A stretch of DNA of 64,000 bases from Mycolicibacterium vinylchloridicum (GTDB lineage: Bacteria > Actinomycetota > Actinomycetes > Mycobacteriales > Mycobacteriaceae), in the NCBI RefSeq assembly GCF_013404075.1, contig NZ_JACBJQ010000013.1, positions 62,001 through 126,000 on the forward strand, written 5' to 3'. The notes beneath the pieces are model-generated. The model did not search any database, was not told where the DNA came from, and saw only the letters and a program-made list of their open reading frames with translations. Of the stretch, positions 8,964 to 20,424 are shown piece by piece (the stretch's first letter is position 1; each line of letters opens with the position of its first letter). A program made the position numbers and the translations under genes.

Positions 8964-9678
8964 GCTCCCAGACCGCCGTCACCGAAAAACTCACGGTCTG
9001 CTGACCGGGCGCCAGCGGAACCGAGCTCGCCATCGCGCCGCGCGGCATCGGCATCGGCGGGGGCGGCGGCGGGGTGCCGCCCGGGGCCTCCGAGATCGAG
9101 ATGACCTTGCCCAGCGACAGTCCCGACAGCTGCGCATACTGCTCGGCGCGTTGCTTGGCGTCGCCGAACGCACGCGCCCGGGCGTCGGTGACCAGCTTGG
9201 AGTCGTCCTCGATGGAGTAGCTCACCGAGTTGATCCTGGTGGCATCACCGCCGGCGCTGACGACGTTGGCCAGCACCTGCGAGGCGGTGTCGAGCTTGCG
9301 GATCTTGATCTGAAGCGAGTTGCTGGCCCGGTACCCGGTGATCACCGAGGAATCGCTGTACTGCGGCTGCAGGCTGACCTGGGTGGTGGCGATGTCGTTG
9401 GGGTCGATCCCGCTGGCGTTGAGCGCGTTGAGCACCGAGTTCTGGCGGTCGTTGGCCTGATTCATCGCGGTGGTGACGTCGGTGGCGGCGGCCTCGACGC
9501 TGACGTCGGCGGTGAGGGTGTCGGGCACGCCCTTCACGTCGCCGGTCCCGACGACGGTGACCTGCCGCGGGTTGGCTCCGGCAGGGCTGGCGGGTGCGGA
9601 ATCGCAGCCCGTGAGCACAGCCGCGGCCGTCCCCATCGCAGCCAGCGCAACAACGACACGACGTCCGGCGATCGGCAT
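8956..9678 (-). CDS. SIMPL-domain lipoprotein
   Basis: A 240-residue exported lipoprotein. The N-terminus has a basic start, a hydrophobic stretch and the lipobox LTGC, with the lipidated Cys at about residue 21. The rest is a SIMPL/DUF541 domain: VVGTGDVKGVPDTL at the start and repeated beta-alpha units including YRASNSLQIKIRKLD. SIMPL proteins are periplasmic or cell-surface oligomers of poorly known function. The ATG at 9678 is used because it gives a proper signal peptide; the frame stays open upstream. It is divergent from the MBL-fold gene, 36 bases away. Confidence 0.83.
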   Translation of the reverse strand: MPIAGRRVVVALAAMGTAAAVLTGCDSAPASPAGANPRQVTVVGTGDVKGVPDTLTADVSVEAAATDVTTAMNQANDRQNSVLNALNASGIDPNDIATTQVSLQPQYSDSSVITGYRASNSLQIKIRKLDTASQVLANVVSAGGDATRINSVSYSIEDDSKLVTDARARAFGDAKQRAEQYAQLSGLSLGKVISISEAPGGTPPPPPPMPMPRGAMASSVPLAPGQQTVSFSVTAVWELS

Positions 9679-9714
9679 GCCTGACACCGTAGCGTGCAGC
9701 ATTAGATTTCTGAC

Positions 9715-10485
9715 ATGTCGAACATCGTGCTCACCCACCTCGGCGGGCCAACCACCCTGATCGAAGTCGACGGCTGGCGGATCCTGACCGACCCGACGTT
9801 CGATGCGCCTGGCCGGCGCTACACGTTCGGCTGGGGCACCTCGTCGATCAAGGTCGCCGGACCGGCTCAGCTACCCGAGCGGGTGGCGCCGGTCGACGTG
9901 GTGCTGCTCAGCCACGACCAGCACGCCGACAATCTCGACGACGCGGGGCGCGCCCTGCTCGGCCAGGCCGGCACGATCATCACCACGGTGCCCGCCGCGC
10001 GCCGGCTGGCCGCGCTGAACGCCCGCGGTCTGGCGGACTGGGACTCGACGACGCTGGAGGCGCCGGGTCGCACGCCGCTGCGGGTGACCGCAACACCGGG
10101 CCGGCACGGGCCGAAGTTCAGCAGGCCAATCGCGGGTAAGGTCAACGGTTTTGCGTTGCACCGTGACGGCGAGAAGACCGCCGCGCTGTGGATGTCCGGG
10201 GACAGCGTGCTCTACGACGGCCTGCGCGAGGTCGCCCGTCGGATACCGGTCGACGTCGCCCTGCTGCACCTGGGCGGGGTGCGATTCGGTTTCACCGGCC
10301 CGATCCGCTTCACGATGACCGCGCAAGAGGGCGCCGAATTCATCCGCCTGATGGGCCCGAGAGTTGCGGTGCCGGTGCATTACGAGGGCTGGACCCACTT
10401 CCGGGATCCGGAAATCGTTACGCGCCAGGTGCTTTCAGGATCAAACATCCGCTGGCTCACGCCGGGTGAGCCCACCGAGGTCTAG
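9715..10485 (+). CDS. Metallo-beta-lactamase-fold hydrolase (UlaG-like)
   Basis: A 256-residue protein of the MBL superfamily. The metal motif reads SHDQHADNLD, with Asp and Gln around the first His as in UlaG-type lactonase relatives; GRHGPK, SGDSVLYDG and the C-terminal PVHYEGW supply other metal or active-site residues. The ATG lies six bases after TAGATT (9703-9708), the arrangement of a leaderless transcript. No signal peptide. The substrate cannot be inferred. Confidence 0.82.
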   Translation: MSNIVLTHLGGPTTLIEVDGWRILTDPTFDAPGRRYTFGWGTSSIKVAGPAQLPERVAPVDVVLLSHDQHADNLDDAGRALLGQAGTIITTVPAARRLAALNARGLADWDSTTLEAPGRTPLRVTATPGRHGPKFSRPIAGKVNGFALHRDGEKTAALWMSGDSVLYDGLREVARRIPVDVALLHLGGVRFGFTGPIRFTMTAQEGAEFIRLMGPRVAVPVHYEGWTHFRDPEIVTRQVLSGSNIRWLTPGEPTEV

Positions 10486-10566
10486 GACTGCGGTTCGGTG
10501 CGATGTGCACCCCCTATGGTCGTTATCGAGGCAGCTGCCGGGCGCCGGCACTGTGGAAGGAGATTC

Positions 10567-11169
10567 GTGAACGCGAGGAGTCGCTCAGACCAGACGCGGC
10601 ATGACCGGATCATCGGAGCCGCGATGGAGGTGTTCTCTGCGCAGAGCGCCGCCGAGGCGACACTGCAGATGATCGCGGACTCGGCTGGTGTGTCGGTCGG
10701 ACTGGTGCAACACCATTTCGGGTCCAAGGACGGGTTGATCGCGGCCGTGGATGAGCGTGCGATGGCAGTCATCGGCGCCGCCATGACTCAGCCGCTGCCG
10801 GAATCACCCACTGACGCTGTGCTGGAAATGGGCCGGCGAGTGGGTTCTCTGCTGTCCGATCACCGGGTCGTCGTTGACTATCTCGCTCGTTTGCTGGTGG
10901 ATGGAACTGCCTCCGGTGTCGCGTTCTTCGACGCGACGGTGGCGATTGTGGTGGGCCACTGGCAGCACTTGTCCGAAATCGGAGTCACGCGCGACGATCT
11001 CGACTTGGTCTGGGCGGCTCTGAACCCGACGATCCTGGTGTTCGGAGCCATCATCTTGCGCCGTCATATCGATCGCCACCTGCCGGAACCATTGGCGACC
11101 ACTGCGCAGTTACGGCGTTGGGAGGAGTCGGTGAATACGTTGCTGCGCTACGGCCAATTCAAGACCTAG
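10567..11169 (+). CDS. TetR-family transcriptional regulator
   Basis: A 200-residue TetR protein with the helix-turn-helix at about residues 10-50, ending in VGLVQHHFGSKDGLI, and a helical ligand domain. The GTG at 10567 follows a strong ribosome site (GAAGGAG, 10556-10562); the longer open frame upstream is not used. The Clp N-domain gene starts 90 bases downstream in the same direction with its own promoter. The target genes are unknown. Confidence 0.85.
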   Translation: MNARSRSDQTRHDRIIGAAMEVFSAQSAAEATLQMIADSAGVSVGLVQHHFGSKDGLIAAVDERAMAVIGAAMTQPLPESPTDAVLEMGRRVGSLLSDHRVVVDYLARLLVDGTASGVAFFDATVAIVVGHWQHLSEIGVTRDDLDLVWAALNPTILVFGAIILRRHIDRHLPEPLATTAQLRRWEESVNTLLRYGQFKT

Positions 11170-11240
11170 CGCGCCGTCCGGTCCCGTCGACGCGGTCGGC
11201 CCAGCGCTGAGAGCATCCCGCGGCCGTTACCATATCGCCA

Positions 11241-11259
11241 TATTGTACAATACGTAATT
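11241..11259 (+). promoter_or_regulatory. Perfect palindrome over a -10 box, leaderless promoter
   Basis: TATTGTACAATA at 11241-11252 is a perfect 12-base palindrome in a locally AT-rich spot. It contains TACAAT (11246-11251), a close match to a bacterial -10 box, eight bases before the ATG at 11260, so transcription would begin at or next to the start codon. A protein bound to the palindrome would block the promoter. The regulator is not known. Confidence 0.55.
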
Positions 11260-11766
11260 ATGGTTGCTGGGAAGGCGTTCCCTGGCGAAGATCTCGGCCC
11301 TGCGCGCGTCGCCGGCGCCCTCGCCGGCCTGAGCCCTCGGGCCCGGGTTGTGGTTGCCGAGGCATACACCGAGGCCTATCGCTATGCCAGTGACTTCGTC
11401 GGCTCCGGCCACCTTCTGCCAGGGCTGGCGGCCGACGCCTCGGACGCAATCACCTCAGCACTGAACGCCCGCGCGGTGACCACCGGCACGATCCGGCGAC
11501 AGTTCCAGCAGTCCACCGGTGCCCGGCCGCGGGAATCGCCTCGCCACATTCATCTGACATTCAGCCACCATGCCAAGGCGGTGCTCATCCACGCCGCCGA
11601 CCAGGCCAGGGATACGGGTTCGGCGGCGACGGAGGTCGATCATCTGTGGTGGGCACTGAGCCGGATCGAAGGGTCGGTCGCGCACCACATCCTGTCCGCT
11701 CTCGGCCACCTGCCTCACCTCGAGTGGCTGTGCGCGGAGATTCTGCCGCCGCCTGAGCCCACGTAG
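11260..11766 (+). CDS. Stand-alone Clp N-terminal-domain protein
   Basis: A 168-residue protein resembling a diverged double Clp_N repeat without any ATPase module. The first repeat, around residues 22-60, reads LSPRARVVVAEAYTEAYRYA then GSGHLLPGL, comparable to the [14 protein letters not shown] and GTEHILLGL of ClpC1 in this window; the second starts near LTFSHHAKAVLIHAADQA. In ClpC these repeats receive substrates and adaptors, so a free copy could act as an adaptor, competitor or decoy, like the stand-alone mycobacterial ClpC2 type. It has its own promoter with a palindrome. Function is inferred from domain content only. Confidence 0.65.
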   Translation: MVAGKAFPGEDLGPARVAGALAGLSPRARVVVAEAYTEAYRYASDFVGSGHLLPGLAADASDAITSALNARAVTTGTIRRQFQQSTGARPRESPRHIHLTFSHHAKAVLIHAADQARDTGSAATEVDHLWWALSRIEGSVAHHILSALGHLPHLEWLCAEILPPPEPT

Positions 11767-11792
11767 CGGCCCGCGCGCCGATGGCCCGTCCG

Positions 11793-12695
11793 TCATCGTG
11801 ACTCCACGTCGCGCAGGAATTCCAGCAGGATCCGGTTCACCTCGTCGGGCCGCTCCTGCTGCACCCAGTGCCCGGCTCCCTCGATCCACGTCTCGGTGTA
11901 CGGACCGGCAACCACCTCGCGGGCGCGGGCCGGGTTCATCGTCGGCCCGATCGGGTCGGTCGTACCGCCGACGAACAGTGCCGGCACCGTGATGCGGGTT
12001 TCGGCGAGCTGCGGGGTGGACTCCCAATTGCGGTCGTAGTTCCGGTACCAGTTCAGCGCGCCGGTGAATCCCGTTCTGCCGAACTCGGTTACGTAGTGGT
12101 CGAACTCGTCGGCGCTGAGCCAGCCGGGCGGGGCGTCGGGTCCGGTCAGCTCGTTGAACATCCCGCGCATGGTGGTGGCCACATCGGCAGCCATCTCGGC
12201 ATCGGCCTTGCCGGGCTCCTGGAAGCGCAGCATGTAGAAGTCGTCACCGAACTTCTCCCGCCACCGCTGGGTGGGGCGGGTCCGCGCCCGGGGGATCGGC
12301 GGCACGGACAGTCCGGCGACGGCGCGGACCCGGGCGGGATGCAGCAGCGCGGTGTGCCAGACCACCATGGCGCCCCAGTCGTGGCCGATGAACACGGCCC
12401 GGTCGGCGCCTCCGCCAACGTCCGAGTCCAGCAGGCCGACCAGGTCACCGGTCAGGGCGTGGATGTCGTAGGCCTCGACCGCATCGGGTGCCGACGATCC
12501 GCCGTAGCCGCGCTGATCGGGAGCGAGCACGTGGTAGCCGGCCTGCGCCAGAACCGGGATTTGATGACGCCACGAGTAGGCCAGCTCGGGGAAACCGTGC
12601 GCCAGGATCACCACAGGCGCACCGCGATCACCGGCTTCGATGACCCGCAGCCGAACTCCGTCGCCGTCAACGAAATGTTCGGTTGGAGCCTGCAC
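11793..12695 (-). CDS. ephA: Epoxide hydrolase
   Basis: A 300-residue alpha/beta-hydrolase-fold epoxide hydrolase. HGFPELAYSWRHQ is the conserved oxyanion segment, GHDWGA carries the nucleophilic Asp, Tyr residues in the cap polarise the epoxide, and GAGHWVQQERP carries the catalytic His. The closest M. tuberculosis relative by motif wording and neighbourhood is EphA (Rv3617). The GTG at 12695 gives the matching start (VQAPTEH); ATG codons eight codons upstream are an alternative. It is divergent from ftsH with 175 bases between them; in M. tuberculosis espACD and other genes lie in that gap. Confidence 0.88.
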   Translation of the reverse strand: MQAPTEHFVDGDGVRLRVIEAGDRGAPVVILAHGFPELAYSWRHQIPVLAQAGYHVLAPDQRGYGGSSAPDAVEAYDIHALTGDLVGLLDSDVGGGADRAVFIGHDWGAMVVWHTALLHPARVRAVAGLSVPPIPRARTRPTQRWREKFGDDFYMLRFQEPGKADAEMAADVATTMRGMFNELTGPDAPPGWLSADEFDHYVTEFGRTGFTGALNWYRNYDRNWESTPQLAETRITVPALFVGGTTDPIGPTMNPARAREVVAGPYTETWIEGAGHWVQQERPDEVNRILLEFLRDVESR

Positions 12696-12789
12696 CGTGC
12701 CAGCCAAGCACAGCATCACCGCGCCGGAAAGAGCCCGATTCGGCGGACAGCGAACACCGATTAACGATGGCCGGAAACCCTGGGGGCAC

Positions 12790-12816
12790 TTGCCGACGTT
12801 GGTCTAGCGGTAGCCT
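12790..12816 (+). promoter_or_regulatory. Probable ftsH promoter
   Basis: TTGCCG at 12790-12795 and TAGCCT at 12811-12816 can serve as -35 and -10 boxes with a 15-base spacer, giving a leader of about 48 bases before the ftsH ATG. The leader contains GAAGGA near 12841 and the perfect inverted repeat GGCCGT-A-ACGGCC at 12850-12862, which could fold close to the start codon. This promoter would drive ftsH and the overlapping folate genes. Confidence 0.4.
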
Positions 12817-12870
12817 GAACTATCCCAGCTGCGCATATCGGAAGGACCGGGCCGTAACGGCCGATGCTTG

Positions 12871-15182
<2,312 letters not shown>

Positions 15183-15183
<1 letters not shown>

Positions 15184-15803
15184 TGACGAACGGAGCTTCG
15201 ATGCCGCAGCCCAATTCGGTCACGTTGGACGCCCGTGTGTTCGATCAGCCGCGGGCCGAGGCGGCCGTGCGCGAATTGCTGCTTGCGGTCGGGGAGGATC
15301 CTGACCGGCACGGGCTGGTGGACACCCCGGCGCGCGTGGCTCGTGCGTTCCAGGAGATGTTCGCCGGTCTGTACACCGATCCGGATGCGGTGCTGGAGAC
15401 CACGTTTGACGAGCAGCACGATGAGCTGGTGCTGGTCAAGCAGATCCCGATGTACTCGACTTGCGAGCACCATTTGGTGGCGTTCCACGGTGTCGCGCAT
15501 GTCGGCTACATCCCCGGTGAGGACGGCCGGGTGACCGGGCTGTCGAAGCTCGCCCGAGTGGTCGACCTGTACGCCAAGCGTCCGCAGGTCCAGGAGCGGC
15601 TGACCGGGCAGATCGCCGATGCGATCATGCGCAAGCTCAAGCCGCGCGGCGTCATCGTCGTCGTCGAAGCCGAGCACCTGTGCATGGCGATGCGCGGGGT
15701 GCGCAAGCCGGGGGCCGTCACCACGACGTCGGCGGTGCGCGGACAGTTCAAGACCGACACCGCATCCCGGGCTGAAGCGCTGGAACTCATCCTGCGCAGG
15801 TGA
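15183..15803 (+). CDS. folE: GTP cyclohydrolase I
   Basis: A 206-residue enzyme converting GTP to 7,8-dihydroneopterin triphosphate, the first step of folate synthesis. The zinc ligands are in STCEHHLV and in [11 protein letters not shown], and [20 protein letters not shown] is the family signature. The ATG overlaps the last base of the ftsH stop and the end overlaps folP by four bases, so the genes are translationally coupled. The first 15 residues are variable in the family. Confidence 0.97.
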
Positions 15804-16627
15804 ACGCCACCGGTGTGCAGGTGATGGGGGTCGTCAACGTCACCGATGACTCCTTTTCCGATGGCGGCCGCTATCTCGATCCGGTCCGCGCCGTCGAGCA
15901 GGGACTGGCTCTGGCCGCCCAGGGTGCGGTCATCGTCGATGTCGGCGGTGAGTCGACCCGCCCCGGCGCGGTACGTATCGACGCCGCAGTGGAAGCCGCT
16001 CGTGTTGTCCCGGTCATCAAAGAGCTTGCCGCCCAAGGCATCACCGTGAGCATCGACACCATGCACGCGGCGGTGGCGGCCGCCGCCCTGGACAACGGCG
16101 CGAGCATCGTCAACGACGTCTCCGGCGGGAAGGCCGATCCGGACATGGCCCCGCTGATGGCCGAGGCCAAGGTCCCGTGGGTGCTGATGCACTGGCGTTC
16201 GGTACGCGCCGAGCATCCTCATGAGGTGCCGAACTACGGCGACGTGGTCGCCGAGGTCCGCGATGAACTGCTGGCCGGTGTCGACGCCGCGGTTGCCGCC
16301 GGGGTGGACCACAAGAACCTGATCATCGATCCCGGATTGGGCTTCGCCAAGACCGCGCAACACAATTGGGCCCTGCTGCATGCCCTGCCCGAGTTCGTCG
16401 CCACCGGCATCCCGGTGCTGGTCGGGGCGAGCCGCAAACGGTTCCTTGGCACGCTGCTCGCCGACGCCGACGGCACCGTTCGCCCGCCGGACGGTCGGGA
16501 GACCGCCACCGCGGTCATCTCGGCGCTGGCCGCACAGGGTGGCGCGTGGGGCGTGCGGGTCCACGACGTCCAGGCCAGTGTGGATGCGCTGAAGGTCGTC
16601 CAGGCGTGGGGGAGTGCCGGTGGCTGA
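15800..16627 (+). CDS. folP1: Dihydropteroate synthase
   Basis: A 275-residue TIM-barrel enzyme joining p-aminobenzoate to dihydropterin pyrophosphate; it is the sulfonamide target. [15 protein letters not shown] is the pterin/pyrophosphate loop, followed by [29 protein letters not shown], and [21 protein letters not shown] near the end contains the phosphate-binding Lys and Arg. A GTG start overlaps the folE stop in GTGA. Of the two mycobacterial FolP paralogues this is the functional type, judged by motifs and neighbours. Confidence 0.96.
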   Translation: MNATGVQVMGVVNVTDDSFSDGGRYLDPVRAVEQGLALAAQGAVIVDVGGESTRPGAVRIDAAVEAARVVPVIKELAAQGITVSIDTMHAAVAAAALDNGASIVNDVSGGKADPDMAPLMAEAKVPWVLMHWRSVRAEHPHEVPNYGDVVAEVRDELLAGVDAAVAAGVDHKNLIIDPGLGFAKTAQHNWALLHALPEFVATGIPVLVGASRKRFLGTLLADADGTVRPPDGRETATAVISALAAQGGAWGVRVHDVQASVDALKVVQAWGSAGG

Positions 16628-17021
16628 TCGCATCGAATTACGCGGCCTCACGGTCCGCGGCAACCACGGGGTGTTCGATCACGAGCGCCGCGACGGGCAG
16701 GACTTCGTCGTCGATATCACGGTGTGGATCGACCTGGCCGCTGCCGCCGCCAGCGACGACCTCGCCGACACCTACGACTACGGGACGCTGGCCCAGCGTG
16801 CGGCCGCCGTCGTCGGCGGGCCCGCACGCAATCTGATCGAGACCGTCGCCGCCGAGATCGCCGAGGACGTGATGACCGATGAGCGGGTGCACGCCGTCGA
16901 GGTGGTGGTGCACAAACCTGATGCGCCAATCCCGTTGGCGTTCAAAGACGTCGCAGTTGTCGCGCGCCGCTCCCGGCGCGGCGGACGGGGCCAGATCGTT
17001 CCGCTTGGCGGCGGCACATGA
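16620..17021 (+). CDS. folB: Dihydroneopterin aldolase
   Basis: A 133-residue enzyme that cleaves dihydroneopterin to 6-hydroxymethyl-dihydropterin and glycolaldehyde. The sequence [19 protein letters not shown] holds the conserved Glu-Arg and HGV motif, and [12 protein letters not shown] holds the active-site Lys. The GTG at 16620 begins VADRIEL, matching the M. tuberculosis start, and overlaps the end of folP1 by eight bases; a GTG at 16614 is an alternative. The end overlaps folK at ATGA. Confidence 0.95.
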   Translation: MADRIELRGLTVRGNHGVFDHERRDGQDFVVDITVWIDLAAAAASDDLADTYDYGTLAQRAAAVVGGPARNLIETVAAEIAEDVMTDERVHAVEVVVHKPDAPIPLAFKDVAVVARRSRRGGRGQIVPLGGGT

Positions 17022-17539
17022 CGCGGGTGGTGCTGTCCATCGGCTCCAATCTCGGTGACCGGATGGGGCGGCTGCAGGCCGCCGTCGACGGGCTCGGGGA
17101 TTCGGTGCGCGCGCTGTCGCCGGTCTACGAGACCGACGCCTGGGGCGGTGTGGATCAGGGCCCGTTCCTCAACGCCATCGTGGTCGCCGACGACGACAGC
17201 GCCGACGGCCACGAGTGGTTGCGGCGCGCACAGGCGCTGGAGAACGCGAACGGCCGCGTCCGCGAGCAGAAGTGGGGGCCGCGCACCCTCGACGTCGATC
17301 TCGTCTCCTGTTACGACGGCGACGTCGAGGTCTTCTCCTCCGACGATGGGCTGACGCTGCCGCATCCGCTGGCGCACCTGCGCGCGTTCGTGATGGTGCC
17401 CTGGCTGGCCGTCGACCCCGATGCCGAACTCACCGTGGCCGGCGAGCCCCAGCGGGTCGACCGCCTACTGACCGAACTGGAGGCGGTCGACCGGGACGGC
17501 GTCCGGCTGACCGGTTTGGTGCTGGGGCTGGGTGCCTGA
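17018..17539 (+). CDS. folK: 6-hydroxymethyl-7,8-dihydropterin pyrophosphokinase
   Basis: A 173-residue HPPK that transfers pyrophosphate from ATP to the pterin before FolP acts. [16 protein letters not shown] is the opening signature, [10 protein letters not shown] follows, and [10 protein letters not shown] with [15 protein letters not shown] complete the active site (the WGPRTLDxDL and HPL motifs). Overlapping starts and stops tie it to folB upstream (ATGA) and the membrane protein downstream (TGATG). Confidence 0.96.
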   Translation: MTRVVLSIGSNLGDRMGRLQAAVDGLGDSVRALSPVYETDAWGGVDQGPFLNAIVVADDDSADGHEWLRRAQALENANGRVREQKWGPRTLDVDLVSCYDGDVEVFSSDDGLTLPHPLAHLRAFVMVPWLAVDPDAELTVAGEPQRVDRLLTELEAVDRDGVRLTGLVLGLGA

Positions 17540-18015
17540 TGGGTCCGACACGCAAACGCGACCTCACCGCCGCGGTCGTCGGCGTCGCCGTCCTGGCCTA
17601 CCTGCTGGTGCACCTGCTGTACCACTACTTTCCGCCGATCACGGCCTGGACCGGGCTGTCCCTGCTGGCTGTCGCCGCACTCGAGGCCGCCTGGGGGGTG
17701 TCGGTGCGGACCAAGATCAGTGCCGGGCAGATCGGCGCCGGCGGCGGCCGGCTGCACCCACTGACCGTCGCGCGCAGCGTGGTGGTCGCCAAGGCGTCGG
17801 CCTGGGTCGGGGCGCTGATGCTGGGCTGGTGGATCGGCGTGCTGGTCTACCTGCTGCCCCGCCGTGCCGAGCTGCGGGTGGCAGGGGCCGACACCCCGGG
17901 TGCCGTCATCGCCGCCTTCAGCGCCCTGGCATTGGTGGTCGCGGCGATGTGGTTGCAACATTGCTGTAAGTCTCCCGGTGACCCGACCGACGACCCGGAC
18001 GCGGCCCTCGACTAG
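17539..18015 (+). CDS. Small integral membrane protein (DUF3180 type)
   Basis: A 158-residue protein with about four hydrophobic segments, near residues 10-30, 35-52, 85-107 and 118-138. It corresponds in position and character to Rv3605c, downstream of folK, and to the actinobacterial DUF3180 family of unknown function. The ATG overlaps the folK stop. A soluble acidic tail ends the protein. A functional link to folate synthesis is only suggested by the operon. Confidence 0.82.
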   Translation: MGPTRKRDLTAAVVGVAVLAYLLVHLLYHYFPPITAWTGLSLLAVAALEAAWGVSVRTKISAGQIGAGGGRLHPLTVARSVVVAKASAWVGALMLGWWIGVLVYLLPRRAELRVAGADTPGAVIAAFSALALVVAAMWLQHCCKSPGDPTDDPDAALD

Positions 18016-18081
18016 TCCCGGACGGCGAATCGCCGCAGCTCGACGACACGCGGACGGACATCGCGCGGGTACAGTCAGCCC

Positions 18082-19377
18082 ATGACCGTTCTGTCCCGCG
18101 GCGCCAAGAATCGGCGCGGCGGCCGCAGGCCGGGTTGGCTGCTCTTGACGGTGTTGCTGGTCCTAGCCATTGCGGCCAGTTCCGCGTTGGTCTTCACCAC
18201 CCGCGTCGAGCTGCTCAAATTGGCGGTCATCCTGTCGTTGTGGGCGGCGGTGATCGGCGCGTTCGTCTCGGTGATGTATCGCAGGCAGAGCGATATCGAC
18301 GCCGCCCGCGCGCGCGACCTCAAACTCGTCTACGACCTGCAGCTCGACCGTGAGATCTCGGCCCGCCGCGAGTACGAGCTCAGCGTCGAATCTCATCTGC
18401 GCCGCGAGCTGGCCAACGAGATTCGCGCTCAGGCCGCCGACGAGGTGGCCGCCCTGCGTTCGGAGTTGGCTGCGCTGCGGGCCAATCTGGAGATCCTCTT
18501 CGACGCCGACCTCGGCGACCGGCCGGCCCTCGAGGGCGATCGCACGCCCGACTGGACCCGCGACACGACGACGATGCCACCGGTACCCGGGCGTGTCGAG
18601 AGCAGCCGGATCACGCCGGTGCGGCCGGACGACACCGGCAGCCGACCGGTCACCGCCGAGAACCCGATCATCGACGTCCCCGAGGAACCGCTGGTTCCGC
18701 CGCAACCGGAACAGTCGGATGCCCCGCCGTCGCCGCGCCGTCGGCGTCGAGCCGAGCCCGAGCCTGCGCCGGCGGCGGGCTCGCATCGAAGGCCTTCGGA
18801 AAATGGTGGGCACGACAGCGAGCAGGTCGTACCGCCGGCCGACCGGCCGTTCGCGCCGCCGCCCCCGCCGGAACCGCAGTCCGATGTCGCGGCCGCCGCT
18901 GCGGCACTGTCCGCAGAGCCTGCGACGGCGCCGCACGCTCCCGGGGCGCCGCAGTGGCGCCCGGTGGAGGCCGATGGCCGATGGCTGCCGCCGGGAGCAC
19001 CGGGCAGCAACTGGGTGGCGAACTCCGACAGCGGCATCGTCGTCCCGTCCGCCGCCGCGCCCGCTGCCGCCGACGACGCTCCGCGCGGCAGGCACTGGAC
19101 TCCGCCGCAAGAAGCCGCATCTGCACCAGAACCGCACCGCGAGCCTGAGCCCGTCACCCCGCGCGCTCGACATTCCGTCGAGAGCCCCGGCGACGGACAG
19201 CCGGCTGCACAGACACCGCCGCCCGCACGGCATCGCGGGGAAACCGAGGAGGCGCCGCGATCGAGGTCGCGCGACGGCTCGCAGACCGGCGGCCAGTCGG
19301 TCGCCGACCTGCTGGCCCGGCTGCAAGCCAACGGAAACGCAGGCGGTGGCGGGCGTCGCCGCCGGCGTGAAGACTGA
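18082..19377 (+). CDS. Membrane protein with coiled-coil and Pro-rich tail (Rv3604c-like)
   Basis: A 431-residue protein. A basic N-terminus leads into two hydrophobic segments (about residues 14-34 and 38-58), then a charged helical stretch rich in Arg, Glu and Ala (about 65-150) that looks coiled-coil, then some 270 residues of Pro/Ala/Arg/Glu-rich low complexity with a short conserved-looking end (SVADLLARLQANG). It matches the position of Rv3604c. TACAGT at 18070-18075, six bases before the ATG, suggests a leaderless promoter inside the run. No function is known to me. Confidence 0.78.
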   Translation: MTVLSRGAKNRRGGRRPGWLLLTVLLVLAIAASSALVFTTRVELLKLAVILSLWAAVIGAFVSVMYRRQSDIDAARARDLKLVYDLQLDREISARREYELSVESHLRRELANEIRAQAADEVAALRSELAALRANLEILFDADLGDRPALEGDRTPDWTRDTTTMPPVPGRVESSRITPVRPDDTGSRPVTAENPIIDVPEEPLVPPQPEQSDAPPSPRRRRRAEPEPAPAAGSHRRPSENGGHDSEQVVPPADRPFAPPPPPEPQSDVAAAAAALSAEPATAPHAPGAPQWRPVEADGRWLPPGAPGSNWVANSDSGIVVPSAAAPAAADDAPRGRHWTPPQEAASAPEPHREPEPVTPRARHSVESPGDGQPAAQTPPPARHRGETEEAPRSRSRDGSQTGGQSVADLLARLQANGNAGGGGRRRRRED

Positions 19378-19488
19378 CACACCTGGTCAGAGCCCGGCCG
19401 TGGCCGGGTTAGGCTTGTCGGGACCGTCCGGTACCTGAAATCAGGACTGGAACGAACACACTCATTGACGTCAGCGAGGTCGTCTACG

Positions 19489-20424
19489 GTGGGGACCCCC
19501 AGCGGCTTGCGTCCGGCCCGGCTCAAGGTCGGCATCGTCTCGGCCGGCCGCGTCGGCACCGCGCTCGGTGTTGCTCTGGAACGCGCCGAGCACGTCGTGG
19601 TGGCCTGCAGCGCGATCTCGACGACGTCGCGCCGGTTGGCCGAGCGGCGGCTGCCCGACACCGAGATCCTGCCGGTGCCCGATGTGGCCGACCGATCCGA
19701 GCTGCTGCTGCTGACCGTGCCGGATTCAGAATTGCGGGGGTTGGTCAACGGTCTGGCTGCGACCGGCGCGGTGCGCCGCGGGACGATCGTCGTGCACACC
19801 TCCGGCGCCAACGGCGTGGCGATCCTGGCGCCGTTGACCGAGCAGGGCTGCGTCCCATTGGCCATCCACCCGGCGATGACGTTCACCGGCGCCGACGAGG
19901 ACATCGTCCGGCTGGCGGACAGCTGTTTCGGCGTGACCGCCGCCGACGAGGTCGGCTCCGCGATCGCCCAATCGCTGGTGTTGGAGATCGGCGGCGAGCC
20001 ATTCGGGGTCCGCGAGGACGCGCGCACGCTGTACCACGCGGCCCTGGCCCACGCGAGCAACCACATCGTCACGGTGCTGGCCGACGCGCTGGACGCGCTG
20101 CGGGCTTCGCTGTCCGGGCAGGAGTTACTCGGCCAGGAACTCGTGGTCGACGCCCCCGGAGGTCTGGCCGAACGGATCGTCGGTCCGTTGGCCCGTGCCG
20201 CGCTGGAGAACACCCTTCAGCGCGGCCAGGCCGCGTTGACCGGACCGGTGGCGCGCGGTGACGCCACTGCCGTCGCCGGCCATCTTGCTGCCCTGGATCA
20301 AGTGGATTCCGAACTGGCGCAGGCTTATTGCGCGAACTCGCTGCGTACCGCACAGCGTGCGCATGCCCCCAAGGAGGTTGTTGAGGTGTTGGCCGACTGG
20401 TCAGGGCAAGGACGGCGACGATGA
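19489..20424 (+). CDS. Rossmann-fold/DUF2520 protein upstream of panC
   Basis: About 311 residues. A Rossmann nucleotide-binding fold opens with [17 protein letters not shown] and continues through VVVACSAIS and LLTVPDSEL; a DUF2520-type helical domain follows, with IHPAMTFTG and [11 protein letters not shown]. The architecture resembles ketopantoate reductase-like dehydrogenases, and it directly precedes and overlaps panC, so a role in pantothenate or NADP-dependent reduction is plausible but unproven. The GTG at 19489 has GAGG upstream; TTG 19465 is a longer alternative. Confidence 0.8.
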   Translation: MGTPSGLRPARLKVGIVSAGRVGTALGVALERAEHVVVACSAISTTSRRLAERRLPDTEILPVPDVADRSELLLLTVPDSELRGLVNGLAATGAVRRGTIVVHTSGANGVAILAPLTEQGCVPLAIHPAMTFTGADEDIVRLADSCFGVTAADEVGSAIAQSLVLEIGGEPFGVREDARTLYHAALAHASNHIVTVLADALDALRASLSGQELLGQELVVDAPGGLAERIVGPLARAALENTLQRGQAALTGPVARGDATAVAGHLAALDQVDSELAQAYCANSLRTAQRAHAPKEVVEVLADWSGQGRRR

